Shown here: piece by piece, positions 21,201-33,149 of the stretch | Position numbering within the stretch: the stretch's first letter is position 1 | Layout: every line of letters begins with the position of its first letter | Notes under the pieces: model-generated | The model's database searches: none | What the model saw: only the letters and a program-made list of their open reading frames with translations | Told to the model about the DNA's origin: nothing | NCBI GenBank assembly: GCA_026936325.1 | Contig: JAPTHN010000003.1 | Coordinates: 51,018,511-51,082,510 of the forward strand | Source of the DNA: Platynereis dumerilii | Taxonomy: Eukaryota > Annelida > Polychaeta > Phyllodocida > Nereididae | DNA length: 64,000 nucleotides | Direction of reading: 5' to 3' | Made by a program: the position numbers and the translations under genes

Positions 21201-23268
21201 ATCTAGGGGATCTAGTTTCAGTCTCCATGTCATGTCATGAACTGCCATGGTATCCATCAAATATCTCAAATACCACACCATGCAAAATGTTCATAATTTC
21301 CACAAGTGCTCCCAACTACTTTTACTTGTCAAATCGATATTTAAATCATATGAATGTGATAACACAGGCGGAATGATCACAATGGCTTAGCAGTTCTAGA
21401 GATAGAGAGGAAGGTGTATGGTTCAAGTGCCGCCTGGTGGAGTGCAAATATAGAAAATTGATTAAATTGCTCAAGGAGCAGCCTTTCACAACATTCTTGT
21501 AGGTTCTGTGAGATAATAGTCTCTCAGCTACACTTAGAGATGATTTTCACTACACTGCATTTAGACTCGCATTAAACCTTGTTTGGCCAATCTTACCTAT
21601 GTGTGCACCCATATCAGCGTACATCACAAGGGAATTCCCTTTGACAGCCAATCAGAATTTAGGAGACCACAGAGCCATCTCTTGATTAAATTGGAACCTC
21701 AGTCTGCCCTTTGGTGAGCATACTATAGCCTGGTTCCCTGCCACCACAAAACAGGCCTGGTGGCCATGGGATATCCCAAGAATACTATTTATGGCAACTT
21801 CCGCAAATATGACCGCACACGACGACTGTCATTTTCCTATAGGGGGAGCTTGAACAATACACATTGGTATAATATAACAGAATAAGGGCAAAGCATGTGA
21901 ACCCTGCCTGTGGTGATAAGCAGTATTGTTTCCCAGACATGCTTGTAAGTAAGGTTGCCGTGGCAGGGACTGCATTTTTGAATTTGTCAAGCCAAAGCCA
22001 CTCATGTAAAAATGGTTGGGATTTGGTAGGGATTTGGCCCACCAGGCCGTGCAAAATCCCCACCACTGACACAGATTTGCCCCACCTGTAAGTGCCCCTT
22101 GATTATAAATTCCACACTAAGATTGTTAAAATGTAGCCATTCATACATGAGCGGAAGTACCAGTCATTGATAGACATAGTATATCAGGGCTTGTAGATCG
22201 ATTTAATCCATCCATATACTAGCATATGACAAGTCCAAGAAATGCCCTGTACATGCATGTTTTGATATATTTGTCACAGATTCTATCAAATTTGACAGTT
22301 GACTATGAAAAACATTTTCTGAAAATTCACAGTTGTTGTTGGGTGTTGTTAGTTCGATAAGCTGCAGATTCTTATACATTTTTATCTCATGTCTAACTGC
22401 TGAACGCACAAATAGTAACAAACAATGTATACCAGTTTGTGATCACTGCTATGGTTGTATTCTAATTGGAATTTGTCATGTGACTTTGACATAGGCTCCC
22501 ACCAGTTTTGTATTTCTTTAAAATATGCAAATACTATAAAAGAAAAAATACTTTGCAAGCCATAACATTATCAAAATAAGTGTGATGTACAAGGTCAATT
22601 ATTGCATTTGCACCATATCTGTGTGTTATTTGCAAAATGGCTCTGCTCCTGCAATCTCAGAATTCGAATTGCATACACTTGTATTGTCTATAGAGTATTA
22701 TTGGTATACATGCGCGTGCATTCATAGTATATATAACCATGATAACTGTCCAGAGATAAATCCATGAAATTTAAATCTATAGCTCACAGAATAATTTATT
22801 TTGAGAATAGTTCAATTTGAAATATTTTCACCACGAACGTCACGTTTCTATGGTAAGTCGTCCTCTTCAGCCAAATTCTCCGCCGCTGATATAAATTTGC
22901 TTAAAAAATGGCCTTATCTGGCAAATACAGGGATTCATCATCATTCATAACAATCTTGGGTTCACCAGTACATTGTTAACTTTAATTTTAAAATTACACT
23001 GTATTTTCAGGTGCTGTAGTTGCCCGAGAATACGGCCTTCCTTGTATTGTCAACATCCCCGGTGTAACCAGACAACTCAAGACAGGTGCGAAGATATTTT
23101 GCCGTTCACAATTGTGAAATGAAATATCGTAACTCATATTGATGAATGTTCTGTACAATAACTTCTGTATTTAAATGTCTAATTTAAGTTTATTACATTT
23201 CAGGAGACCAGGTGATTCTTGATGGAACAAAAGGAGTCTTGAAAAGGCTTGAACCTGAAAATGTTTGA
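15279..23268 (+). CDS. PEP-utilising phosphotransferase, C-terminal exons (swivelling phospho-His domain)
   Basis: Seven in-phase exons with GT-AG borders lie at 15279-15370, 16788-16866, 17715-17760, 19179-19255, 21027-21129, 23011-23085 and 23204-23268. They give 178 residues to a TGA stop. The first two (GYLPDADLLFHLTHKEIG, then a basic helix ending IGHPQ) resemble the linker of rifampicin phosphotransferases. The rest is the PEP-utilisers mobile domain: GMPVSQGVVKGVARVV, PGEILIVPYTDVGWSPYF, GGLVSHGAVVAREYG, then LPCIVNIPGVT, TGDQVILDGTKG. The His in GGLVSHG should carry the phosphate between the ATP and PEP/substrate sites. Its codon (21126-21128) is one base from a splice junction. The N-terminal ATP-grasp exons are not visible and should lie upstream. 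The true substrate is unknown; PEP synthase-like or antibiotic-phosphotransferase-like homologues occur in invertebrates. At exon 3 an alternative acceptor 6 bp downstream keeps frame. Confidence 0.85.
16228..16300. repeat. Tandem duplication of about 37 bp
   Basis: TGCTCCAGGTGTGCTTTGGA occurs twice, 37 bp apart, within an intron of the phosphotransferase gene. Confidence 0.8.
16943..17712. repeat. Intronic minisatellite with units of about 52-56 bp
   Basis: About 14 degenerate units each contain ATGATTTCATCATTT, AACAATGTTTTGCACAT and CCATGATCATG-like pieces. The array fills nearly the whole intron between phosphotransferase exons 2 and 3 and ends directly at the exon 3 splice acceptor. Confidence 0.85.
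18058..18263 (+). mobile_element. tRNA-derived SINE (family 2), copy 1
   Basis: An A-box-like GGTCTAGTTATAGCGTGC and a B-box-like GGTTCGAATTC are followed by a body shared with 18716-18915 (CATTGCCTTGTCCTCC, CCTACCAAGTGC, ACAGGACGTAAAGCCC). TGTCAGGGGG occurs at 18048-18057 and 18264-18273 and looks like the target duplication. It lies in an intron of the phosphotransferase gene. Confidence 0.8.
18716..18915 (+). mobile_element. tRNA-derived SINE (family 2), copy 2
   Basis: Same family and orientation as 18058-18263. It has GGTAGCGTGCTGGAGTGCC, B-box GGTTCGAATCATG, the same body, and a short (CATC)n tail. It lies in the same intron. Confidence 0.8.
19313..19378 (+). mobile_element. 5'-truncated SINE tail fragment
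   Basis: The piece AATAGCCCACACCGGTGCTG, then GGGGCGTAAAACACAAAATC and CACT repeats, matches the 3' end of the SINE at 33150-33441. TGCTGTAATTGAA flanks it on both sides as a target duplication. It lies just inside the intron after phosphotransferase exon 4. Confidence 0.75.
20124..20562. mobile_element. Fold-back element with inverted arms of about 150 bp
   Basis: The left arm (about 20167-20315, containing ATAGTACTTCCTCTG and CACTTTTGTGTCA) is repeated inverted at about 20400-20560. A second copy in the same orientation starts at 63663 and runs off the window, sharing AAACTCAGCAACATTAAAAA at its start. It has no coding content. It lies in a phosphotransferase intron. Confidence 0.75.
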
Positions 23269-24059
23269 TTTATAGAGTCTCGGTGTAATGTGCGCTTTTG
23301 ATGTTAGGAGACCATTTTATATCCGGCTGGGTTTGGAGTTTTTTTTAGATAATTTTTTGCACAATCTTGGTAAATTAATAATTCTTTCTGGGCAGTCTTA
23401 TAATAATTTCAGGATGGGGTGTTTAGTAAGGCGTTGTTTGATTTAGGAATGAATATTAGGGTACTTTGTGCACTTGAAATAAATAATTACTATCACCATT
23501 AAATAATTTCCCGCAGAAGGAAAACTCCAAACGCTCCCCTGTTCATTAAATGGTCGCCCCCTAATATCATTACTAATTATTGCTGACTGACAAACTGCAT
23601 GACGTTATTACATTTATGCTAATGTAGGCCTATACATATACTTGCATGTTGTATCAAATATTAAAATTATTTTTAATGCTCACGACTTGCCAACTTACAA
23701 GACATATACAATTTTATCATGGATTTGTACATAACCTTTTGATGCTTTGTGATTTCCAATATTTACAACAAAGAGTGTGCCATAATATTTTATACATGTA
23801 TGCTATTTTATATTGAAATATTTTACTATACCCTGTTCTATAGCTTTCTTTAACACATGTTACAATGTTTTGCATCAAATAAATTGGCCAAAATAAATAA
23901 AATTGTTTTGGAAAAAAAGGAAAAGGATAAACAGCACTACAGTGGACAAGACAGCTGAATAAAAAACTATTGAAACCGGCAGCGGAGTTTACTTCTGTAA
24001 CAGAAGGGACATTTTTGTGTCTTGTTGAATTACCTCCCCCTTTGCACAGGCCATAGACT
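23269..24059 (+). other. Probable 3' UTR and downstream region of the phosphotransferase gene
   Basis: AT-rich sequence without reading frames follows the TGA. Polyadenylation signals AATAAA occur near 23879 and 23899, giving a probable 3' UTR of about 640 bases. The transposon nest begins at about 24060. Confidence 0.55.
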
Positions 24060-24920
24060 CATTGGGTACGTTCGATTTTTCTACTCGAAACTACTCCAAA
24101 GTACTCTTAAAGTGACGCTTCTACTCCGAGAGTAAACTACTCCAAGGCACCCCCAAGCTAGTCACGTATTTATTTATTTATTCATTTAGTTACCACATAT
24201 TTATTTATTTATTTAAATTAGAAATTCTTGTTGATATGTTTCGACACCTCCCTATTTAAACCTGCCGGATACAGGACAAAATAGGCATCCGATCAATACA
24301 TTTCATTAACCCATCTTCGTTCATTTTACCCCAGCAGGTTATGTTCTCTTTCGAAGGGAACGGTCACCTGAGACCTTCCTAACGTCTGAGACATTGCCCA
24401 GCTGGTCCATCCGTTGTTTTTACGGTTGTGTGGTGGGGGGATCTCATCGGTACATGGGTTTCTCATCTTTTTCGTGAGTAGTTAGCACAGGATTTATCTT
24501 GTCACTCCGGTTGTTATTTATTTATGTATTTAGTTATTTATTTATGGACTTTTGTATGGTCCGTGGGTCAGGGAGAAATTATCAACAGTTCATTCTAAAT
24601 ATCAATTTTCAAGGGGTTTGATACAGTTCGATTTCATTTGCACTGCACTATAGCTAATCCACCGCTCGACGTTGCGCATATTCCGTCGCTAGGAGGAGGA
24701 AGGCTCTTCCAAACCGCATGAGGAAGAAGCTATCAACATTCATCAACTACACCAACCCTGAAGGACGATAAGGAGACTCCTCCCGACAATTTATGAGAGG
24801 CCAACAACTTCGGGTTACGGCCTAAACCCGTCTACAAGTCTACAAGTTGGTCCAAACCGAACATGAAGGAGTAGTTAAAATCATCATTACTTGTGGATTC
24901 CCCAACTATTGGAATCTCCT

Positions 24921-25583
24921 TGTTGAATGCGATGCAGTGAAAAGTCATAGAAGTGGTTTAGATGCATTTATTCAACTCAATGTAGTCATGTTGGACCACT
25001 GATTGGTGAATCTGACAAGAAAAAGAAATAACCTATATTATATAAATGAGTTTAAACAAAATAAATATTATCTATTTTTACACAAATGAATAAAGTTTTT
25101 AACCTCAAATCAGTCTATGAAGTCTATATTAAATATACATAAATTATATAGATATAAGCTGCTGATGATTAACATTTGTGAATGAATATGATACTATACA
25201 AAGGAAAATAATGAGTTAGCCTACAGAAGCTTTAAATGTCCAATACACAAAAAATTGGATGACACAAAATTGGCTAATCAAAGTTACATGAAAGATAAAA
25301 AATAAGTATACTAGACATAAAATATACAACAGTAAAATGGTACTTACAATACGTTGCATCTATGTGCATCTGCATTCAAAATATGATGTTTTAAATGTAT
25401 TGAAGTTGTAGGAAATATTCCTGAATGTAACTTGCTTAAAACATGAATGACCAGTGTCACATTTGTAACTGTTCTGACACTGTACAAAGCTGCTGTTGTA
25501 ATTCACAGGTATGGCTGAGTGGCAAACTGTGAAATCCCTGAAGACAGCAACTGTAAAAACTACTGATTGCATTGCTTGCAACA
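24921..25583 (-). repeat. 3' LTR of the BEL/Pao element
   Basis: The 663-bp LTR begins TGTTG and ends CAACA, a 5-bp perfect inversion. It matches 32048-32711. GGAATCTCCT lies just outside it at 24911-24920. Confidence 0.93.
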
Positions 25584-27731
25584 CTCCCCCCGCTAACTCA
25601 TTATTGATACATATAAATATATACACTGTGACAAAGAAGTATAAACAAACATATCAAAGGAGAGTATCATGAAATCTTATAATACAAAATACAGAGTTTC
25701 ATGTCTGAAGCAATACAAAAAAATAATAAGAAGCTAATTATAATTAAACCAAACACATTAAATGAAAAAAAATCAAATAAAAAAATACATTAAGTTTACA
25801 CTGTCTACACCAATAGACAAAATTAACTCACAAAATGTGTGCAAATAAAAAGAAGACTTGAGGCAATTTTTTACCTGCAAGTTTCAAGTACATCAATTCA
25901 AATACAAATTTGTGTGTATTACTGCCACACATAAGTTATTACACAATTATTGTCCACATTCTTCAAGAAGAACACATTTTGTTATCGGACGAACAAGTGT
26001 TGAAGCTTTGGTTTTTACTCTCACAGACCTGACTAGGCCATCTTTTCCCTCAAACACTTCTTGGACAAGGCCCATGGGCCACACACCTCTAGGAGTGGAT
26101 TCACCACAGATTAAGACTAAATTTCCTACCTCCAGATTTTTGCTTCTGTTGTGCCATTTGTTTCGTTTTTGAAGCTCTGGAAGGTATTCTTTTAGCCACC
26201 TAGACCAAAATTGATCTGAAAGATACTGAATAACTCTCCACCTTCGTTTGTAAAGATCAGCACCTTGAAAGACACCAGGGGGCAATGCAGGACATTCCCT
26301 GAGAAGAAGTAAGTGATTTGGACATAATGGTGCAAGGTCATTGACATCTTCACTCTGTTTCGTAATGGGTCGGCTGTTGACAATATTTTCTGCCTCACAA
26401 AAGAGTGTAAGAAGAACTTCATCATTGATAGAACAACCAATATCAAGAACACCTGCAATGACCTTCTTGACAACACGAACCAAGCGCTCCCAAACTCCTC
26501 CCATGTGTGCTGCTGAAGGAGGGATGAAAACCCAATCGATGGCCTCTAAGCTGAACGTTGTGATGATTTTTGACTTGTCTAGTTGTTTGATGGACTTCTC
26601 CAATTCAGCCTGACCACCTACAAAATTGGTACCTTGATCAGAGTACACCCTCTCAGGCTTACCCCTGCGACACACAAAACGTCTGAAGCTGTTAATGAAG
26701 CTATCAGTGTCCATCTGATGCAACACCTCAAGATGAATAGCACGAGTTGTAAAGCAGGTATACAGACATCCATAACGCTTGACCTGAGCTCTACCCTGTT
26801 TTACATAGGTAGGGCCAAAACAATCAACCCCTAAAAAAGAGAATGGTGGTTTGTGCGACTGGAGTCTATCAGAAGGAAGGTCAGCCATGTGCTGAGTACA
26901 AGGAACATTGAACAAACGTTTGCATTTGAAACAACTGTGTCTGACACTTTTGACCACTGTACGGACTCTAGTGACCCAGTATGCTTGTCTAAGCTGAGCC
27001 ACAACCCAATCAGTACCCAAATGAGCAATCTCATGGAAATGCCTAACAAGTAGATTTGCTACATGATGACCATGCGGAACAATGACTTGATGCTTGTGAG
27101 AACTACTGAGCATACCATGCCTCAGCCTTCCCCCTACCCTGAGAATACCACATCTATCAATGAAAGGAGCTAGATCTCGGAGAGCACTAGATTTTCCAAC
27201 TGGATCAACTGCAGCCAACACCTTGACCTCTTCACCATATGACTGACGCTGAACAAACCTGAACACCGCTGTTTCTGCATCTTTGAGTTCGCTGACAGAA
27301 AGATGCTTGTCCTTGCTGTAACTTTTACCTCTCAAAATCTGACGCAGACGAAGGAACCAACCAACAGCTCTTTTGAGCTTGTGCCAATCAGAGAAGTAAG
27401 TGAGGAGTTTTTCAGTGGGACTAACGGTACTAGCAAGACAAGACACAACAGGTTTTGCTTTAACCTCACGTTTGACTTCTGGATCATCTGCTGGGAGAGA
27501 CAAATCACATGAACTGATATTCCACTCAGACCGATGAGTTCTAAGAAATTGCGGACCATAGAACCAGTGATCAAAGTTGAGTGAAGTGATGGTGCTTCCT
27601 CGAGAAATGATATCTGCGGGGTTATCTTTTCCTCGGATATGATGCCACTGAGAAGGATCACTAACCTCCCGAATTGTGCTAACCCTGTTAGCCACAAGAG
27701 TGTGAAACCTGCGAGAGTTGTTACTGATGTA

Positions 27732-28654
27732 CACTCCTGGGCAAAAAAAATGGACCACCCTAGAATTCGACTTCATTTCGGTAGGCTTTAATTTTTACGC
27801 GATGTACACAACGAAAAAGCTTAATTTCCTGTCAGTTAATCAGTAGAAGCATTGTCTTAGTATTAAATTGCTTTTCCTCTTGACTTTTTAAGCAGAACAG
27901 TACTTTGGCTGCACTTCTTGACAACTTTGTGCACTGCAAAATGTGCATATTTTCCCATTGCTGTTTCTATAATTTTCAAAGCACATTTGTGTAACAAAAT
28001 TTGTGACATCTTAGATCAACATCAATATGACCCAAAAAGTTCACAATTTCATTGACATCTATAATTTGTCCCAGCCAGAACATAGTCGATATATTGTTGC
28101 ACAGCAAATACTAACGGTCACCTTCGCTGCGTGGGAATCAGCTTGTCATCCTGGAACAGCATATCTTGCGCGTTTTCTCCAAGAAAAAGCTTCCAAATGG
28201 TTGGCAGAAGGCCCTGATACATTCTTTTTGAAGACTTAGAAGCTTAGATGATTTTTGATTCCTCAGAAGAGTGCTTGAAAAGGCTCACCACACCATTATT
28301 CCTCCACCACCATTTTTGTCAAAGTCCAGATTTCAACTAATTTCAGAACTTGCTGGCTCATACTGATGTTAATCTAAGAAGGTATAAACCTAGTAACACT
28401 GAGGAGCTTTGGAAGGCAGTGAAACGGAATGGGAAAATACGCACATTTTGCAGTTCACAACGTCGTCAAGATTTGCAGCCAAAAAACTATTCTGCTTAAA
28501 AGTCAAGAGGAAAAGCAATTTAATACTGAGACAATGCTCCTGTTGATTAACTGACAGGAAATGAAGCTTTTTTTATGTGTATATCCTGTAAAATTCAAAG
28601 CCCAACAAAATGAAGTCGAATTCTAGGGTGGTCCATTTTTTTTGCCCATGAGTG
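27732..28654. mobile_element. Tc1/mariner-type element with inverted repeats of about 240 bp, nested in the BEL element
   Basis: The termini CACTCCTGGGCAAAAAAAA and (inverted) CACTCATGGGCAAAAAAAA are each bordered by TA, as in Tc1/mariner insertions. The arms stay alike for about 240 bp (27732-27970 against 28425-28654). The central 450 bp has a 70-residue plus-strand frame (28027-28239) and near 28400 a stretch resembling the C-terminal ELWKAVKR region of Tc1 transposases. No complete DDE domain is present, so this is a deletion derivative. It interrupts the RNase H part of the retroelement and is therefore younger than it. Confidence 0.85.
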
Positions 28655-31600
28655 TACTTCAGTGCTATTTCGCTATCAGACCAGAAATACGATGGGAGCA
28701 AAGTGACATCCAATTCAGACCTCAACAAAGTTTCTGCCTTAGCTGCCAAGACTGCCGACTGCAGTTCTAATCTGGGAATTCCAACAAAATTGATGGGAGC
28801 TACCCTGGCCTTGCTGAACAACAAGAAAGTACTTAAAGAGCCATCCCGTTTGGCACACCTCAAGTAGGAACAACAGCCATAGGCAACCTCACTGGCATCA
28901 CAGAAGTGATGGAGCTCCAGGACTACGTCATCACTGCTAAATGGTTTTACACACCTTGGAATTCGGATCAACGGCAAACTGCCCATGGAATCAAGCCACT
29001 GTGACCATTTGAGAGCGATATGGGATGGAATTTCTTCGTCCCATGACAATTTTAATACAGTTGCCTCTTGAAGTAGAATCTTTCCAACAACTATGAATGG
29101 ACCAATTATCCCGAACGGATCATACAATGAAGCAACAACTTTGAGCATCAACCTCCTAGTAAACTTGTCTGCTGTGTCAAACTTGAATTCTGAATACACC
29201 AATTCATCACTCGCAACATCCCACTCAACACCTAGAGCTCTACTGTGAAAGTCAGACTCGAACACCTTGGCTCCACCCGCTGTGTCTTCTTCAGGAACAT
29301 GTTCAAACAACACTGGATCACTGACAATGAACTTTGTAAGCTTGAAACCAGCCTTACTAAGCAACTTCGGAACATCTTCAATAACCTCCAGAGCTTCCTG
29401 TGCTGTATCAACTGAACACAAACAGTCATCAACATAAAAATTCCGCAAGATAGTGTTTGAAACAAGTGGACTTGCCTCAAAATCTCGTACAGAACGACGC
29501 AATGCAAAAGTAGTACTACTAGAGCACCAGATACCACCAAAGACATGGCGTGTCATTCTATAATGAACAAGATTGCCAGACGAATCATACCATAGAAATC
29601 TGAGACTGTCTTACTGTTCTGGCGGGATTTTGACCTGGTAATACATTGACCGAACATCAGCAGTAACTGCATAAGAATGCTGTCGGAAACGCAACAAGAC
29701 ACTCAACAACCGATTCATGTAATCAGGACCCTGGAAACACTTGTCGTTAAGAGACTCACCCTGATATTTGGCAGCGCAGTCGAATACCACACGAAACTTT
29801 CCCAGCTTTCGATCATTAATAACAACATGGTGAGGCAAATACCAGACTCCTTCAGACTTCACAACTTCAGAAACTGTAATCCTTTCAGCATAACCTTCCT
29901 GCAACAGTTTAGTAATTTCTGAATGATAAGAATCAAACATGTCACATTTCAACAACTTATTTCGAAGATTATTTAACCTGACCATTGCTACACCAACGTT
30001 GCTAGGCAAAGAGACACCTGCCTTCCAAGGAAATGGAAGCTGGTAGTGCCCATCAACCAACTTGATCTCACGATCCCACAAATCCTCAACACACTTGTCA
30101 TCAATAGACATGGCCAATTCCATATCACCGCCAGACTCAATCTCCCAAAGTTTGTCAATATCACTTTGAAAAGAATTACTGCTGATAAAATTTGAAACTA
30201 CTTTCTTGCCAAGTGTGCCGCCTGGAGCTGAGGGACCATTGAGAACCCATCCAAAGAGCATACGAGAAGCAAAAGGTTCACCAGATTTTCCTTGTCTGAC
30301 TTCAAAGGGAACCAATGCCTCCGCATTATCTTGACCAAGTAGAAGCTGAACTTTCTGACCACCTGCGACAAACTGAAGACCTTTGAGATGAGGAAATTTG
30401 GTGACATCTGGACATGAAGTGGTGAGAGGAATTTCATCTACAACATATACATTGGCAATGTTAAGACTCTCTAAACCATCTAGTGAATTTAACTGCAAGT
30501 TTACAACTTCAGATGAGAGATTCTCATTAGATAGCTGATGGTATTTAAATTGTATGACATTCTTGTACCACTAATACCAAGACCATCCACAAGTGATCTG
30601 CTACAAAAAGTATTTGATGAGCCTGTGTCAAGAAGTGCGCAGACTTCATGGCTACCATTTACAGACACCCCTACCACAGGCATGTGTACATCTACATTTA
30701 CACTAACATTGGCATTAACTAAGTTAACTGCTGGACTACTTTGTGCTTCCGCAACTTGTGAGCTAATATGTATGAACTTACTGTGGCGCTTACCACAACC
30801 ATCCACGGAACACACATACGTCCTCTTACAATCAACAGTTTTGTGATTTGACAAGAAGCAAATCTCGCACAGCTTCTTATCCTGCACCAATTGCAGACGT
30901 TGTCTTGGTTTCATGGCTTTAAACTTCTCACAGTACAAGAGTTTGTGGTCATTAGATCACAAAATACACTTCCTTGGTTGGCGGTTGTAGCTGGACGCAG
31001 AAAACAAAGTCGCAGTCTTGGACTTGGAGGATTGACTTCCGTGAGCAGCTTGGCCTGTCTGGGAAGTAGAAGATTTCGCACAATCACCATAAACAGGACA
31101 ATTCATATACCTTGCTTCCTTCGAGACGAACGTCAGGAACTCTTCAAAACAAGGAAATCTGTTCTTCTCTTCCTTCGTATCATGGGCCCGACGTCTCCAT
31201 CTGTCACGAGGGTTTTTGGGAAGACGATCAGCTACCTCCGAGATGCACCACTGACTCTCAATTTCCTGAACCTTGTCCATCTGCTTCAGAATGAGATAGC
31301 ATTGGTTCAGGTCATCAGCTAGGCATTGTACTTCTTCAGATGTGTAGAGCTGCTTGCCGTAACGGATGTTCTGAATCATGCGCTCAGAGACGATGTAATC
31401 GTTCCCGAACCTTTCGTAGAGGACCTTGCGGGCTTCTTCATAACCCTTGTCCCCATCCATCAATGCACAAGCTTTGATGGCGTCATGAGCTTTACTGATT
31501 GTACATTGAATTAAGCGAGTCAGTTTCACTTTGTTGTCATCTATACTTTTAACATTCTCCTCAAACATAGACATGAAGATATGGTACCGCAAAGGATCAC

Positions 31601-32047
31601 CTCCATATTTCTCCATCTCTTGACGTGGCATATTCAACAACGAAGCTAATTCAGATGTGCTGCTAGCTGTACTGGCTAAAGACTCATCACCGAAAGATGC
31701 GGATTGCTTCACCATTTTGGGATCTTCCTCAGGTTCAAGAAAATCCATAGCTTTCCAAACTGTGTCAGTGTAAAGTTTTTCATGATCAAAAAAGAATTTG
31801 TCACTTGCATCAACAGCACCTTCATCTTCCAGAAGGGCATGGTAAGATTCATGGGCTTTCACGAAATCCAGAAAACACTTCTTTAAGTCGTCTAACTTCT
31901 TACTTGCAGCGTCCCTGTCCCTCTCAGCCAGATGGCGCTCCAAAGTATTTACATGCCGTGTAACTGCAGCTTTCCACTGACGACGTTTTACCAGAAGATC
32001 TTCTTGGGTTGCCATCTTCCACACTGACACTGATGCGTATTATTCAC

Positions 32048-32711
32048 TGTTGAATGCGATGCAGTGAAAAGTCATAGAAGTGGTTTAGATGCATTTATTC
32101 AACTCAATGTAGTCATGTTGGACCACTGATTGGTGAATCTGACAAGAAAAAGAAATAACCTATATTATATAAATGAGTTTAAACAAAATAAATATTATCT
32201 ATTTTTACACAAATGAATAAAGTTTTTAACCTCAAATCAGTCTATGAAGTCTATATTAAATATACATAAATTATATAGATATAAGCTACTGATGATTAAC
32301 ACTTGTGAATGAATATAATACTATACAAAGGAAAATTATGAGTTAGCCTACAGAAGCTTTAAATGTCCAATACACAAAAAATTGGATGACACAAAATTGG
32401 CTAACCAAAGTTACATGAAAGATAAAAAATAAGTTTATCTAGACATAAAATATACAACAGTAAAATGGTACTTACAATACATTGCATCTATGTGCATCTG
32501 CATTCAAAATATGATGTTTTAAATGTATTGAAGTTGTAGGAAATATTCCTGAATGTAACTTGCTTAAAACATGAATGACCAGTGTCACATTTGTAACTGT
32601 TCTGACACTGTACAAAGCTGCTGTTGTAATTCACAGGTATGGCTGAGTGGCAAACTGTGAAATCCCTGAAGACAGCAACTGTAAAAACTACTGATTGCAT
32701 TGCTTGCAACA
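32048..32711 (-). repeat. 5' LTR of the BEL/Pao element
   Basis: This 664-bp LTR is about 98-99% identical to the other. GGAATCTCCT follows at 32712-32721. The gag-like region starts close inside it on the minus strand. Confidence 0.93.
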
Positions 32712-33149
32712 GGAATCTCCTAGTTAATGGAAATTACGATGTGAATCGATACCTTCAATAGATTGCTTTTAATTGATTCGATTGAAATGCAGAAATCCAC
32801 ACCAGAAAAAAGCAATCTGGCACAAAATCAAAGCTTCAGTGTCATTTATTTATGTAAACAATCATATTCATACATCATGTGATATCCGAATTTCTAGGAG
32901 TACTTCAGTTCTACTCTTATCTACTCTGAACTACTCCCGGAAGTACAAAACGAATGATCTGGAGTAAGCTACTCTACTCCAAGAGCACTTTAGAGAATCG
33001 AAACGAAAGTACCCATTGTCTAGTTGTACTTGTCACTAGTATAGATTCAATTATTTTGGAATTGGTCAATCACAGAAATTCTTAAAAATTAAGTAAGCAG
33101 GCCAGGTAAGAACAAGGTATAGTAACTTTGAATATACTAGTCATAGGTG

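Larger units (their letters stand above)
24921..32711 (-). mobile_element. BEL/Pao LTR retrotransposon, broken copy
   Basis: This fossil is on the minus strand, about 7.8 kb including a nested Tc1-type insertion. Parts in order from the right: 5' LTR, gag-like region (roughly 31.0-32.0 kb), zinc knuckle and aspartic protease (about 30.5-30.9), reverse transcriptase (about 29.2-30.5), RNase H (about 27.6-28.8, containing the insertion), integrase with zinc-binding N-terminus (about 25.9-27.3), and 3' LTR. The BEL/Pao family was assigned from the integrase and protease-RT style. A purine-rich tract (GCGGGGGGAG on the minus strand) precedes the 3' LTR. The LTRs are about 98-99% alike, so it is geologically young. 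It is broken: besides the insertion, the coding region is interrupted in a few places. It is flanked by GGAATCTCCT on both sides. Confidence 0.92.
24060..33016. mobile_element. Outer inverted-repeat DNA element (hAT-like?) interrupted by a BEL element
   Basis: The left side (CATTGGGTACGTTCGATTTT, then ACTACTCC/GAGTA-rich DNA) is matched in inverted form on the right (CAATGGGTACTTTCG, then CTCTTGGAGTAGAGTAG). Without the BEL insertion (24921-32711 plus one target repeat) the remnant is about 1.2 kb and codes for nothing, so it would be non-autonomous. I could not find a convincing target duplication. The class is therefore a guess from the terminal style. Confidence 0.5.

Noticed and set aside
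24160-24560. ATTT-rich clusters as possible origin or matrix-attachment sequence
   Set aside because: Simple AT-rich slippage inside a transposon remnant; sequence alone gives no functional support.
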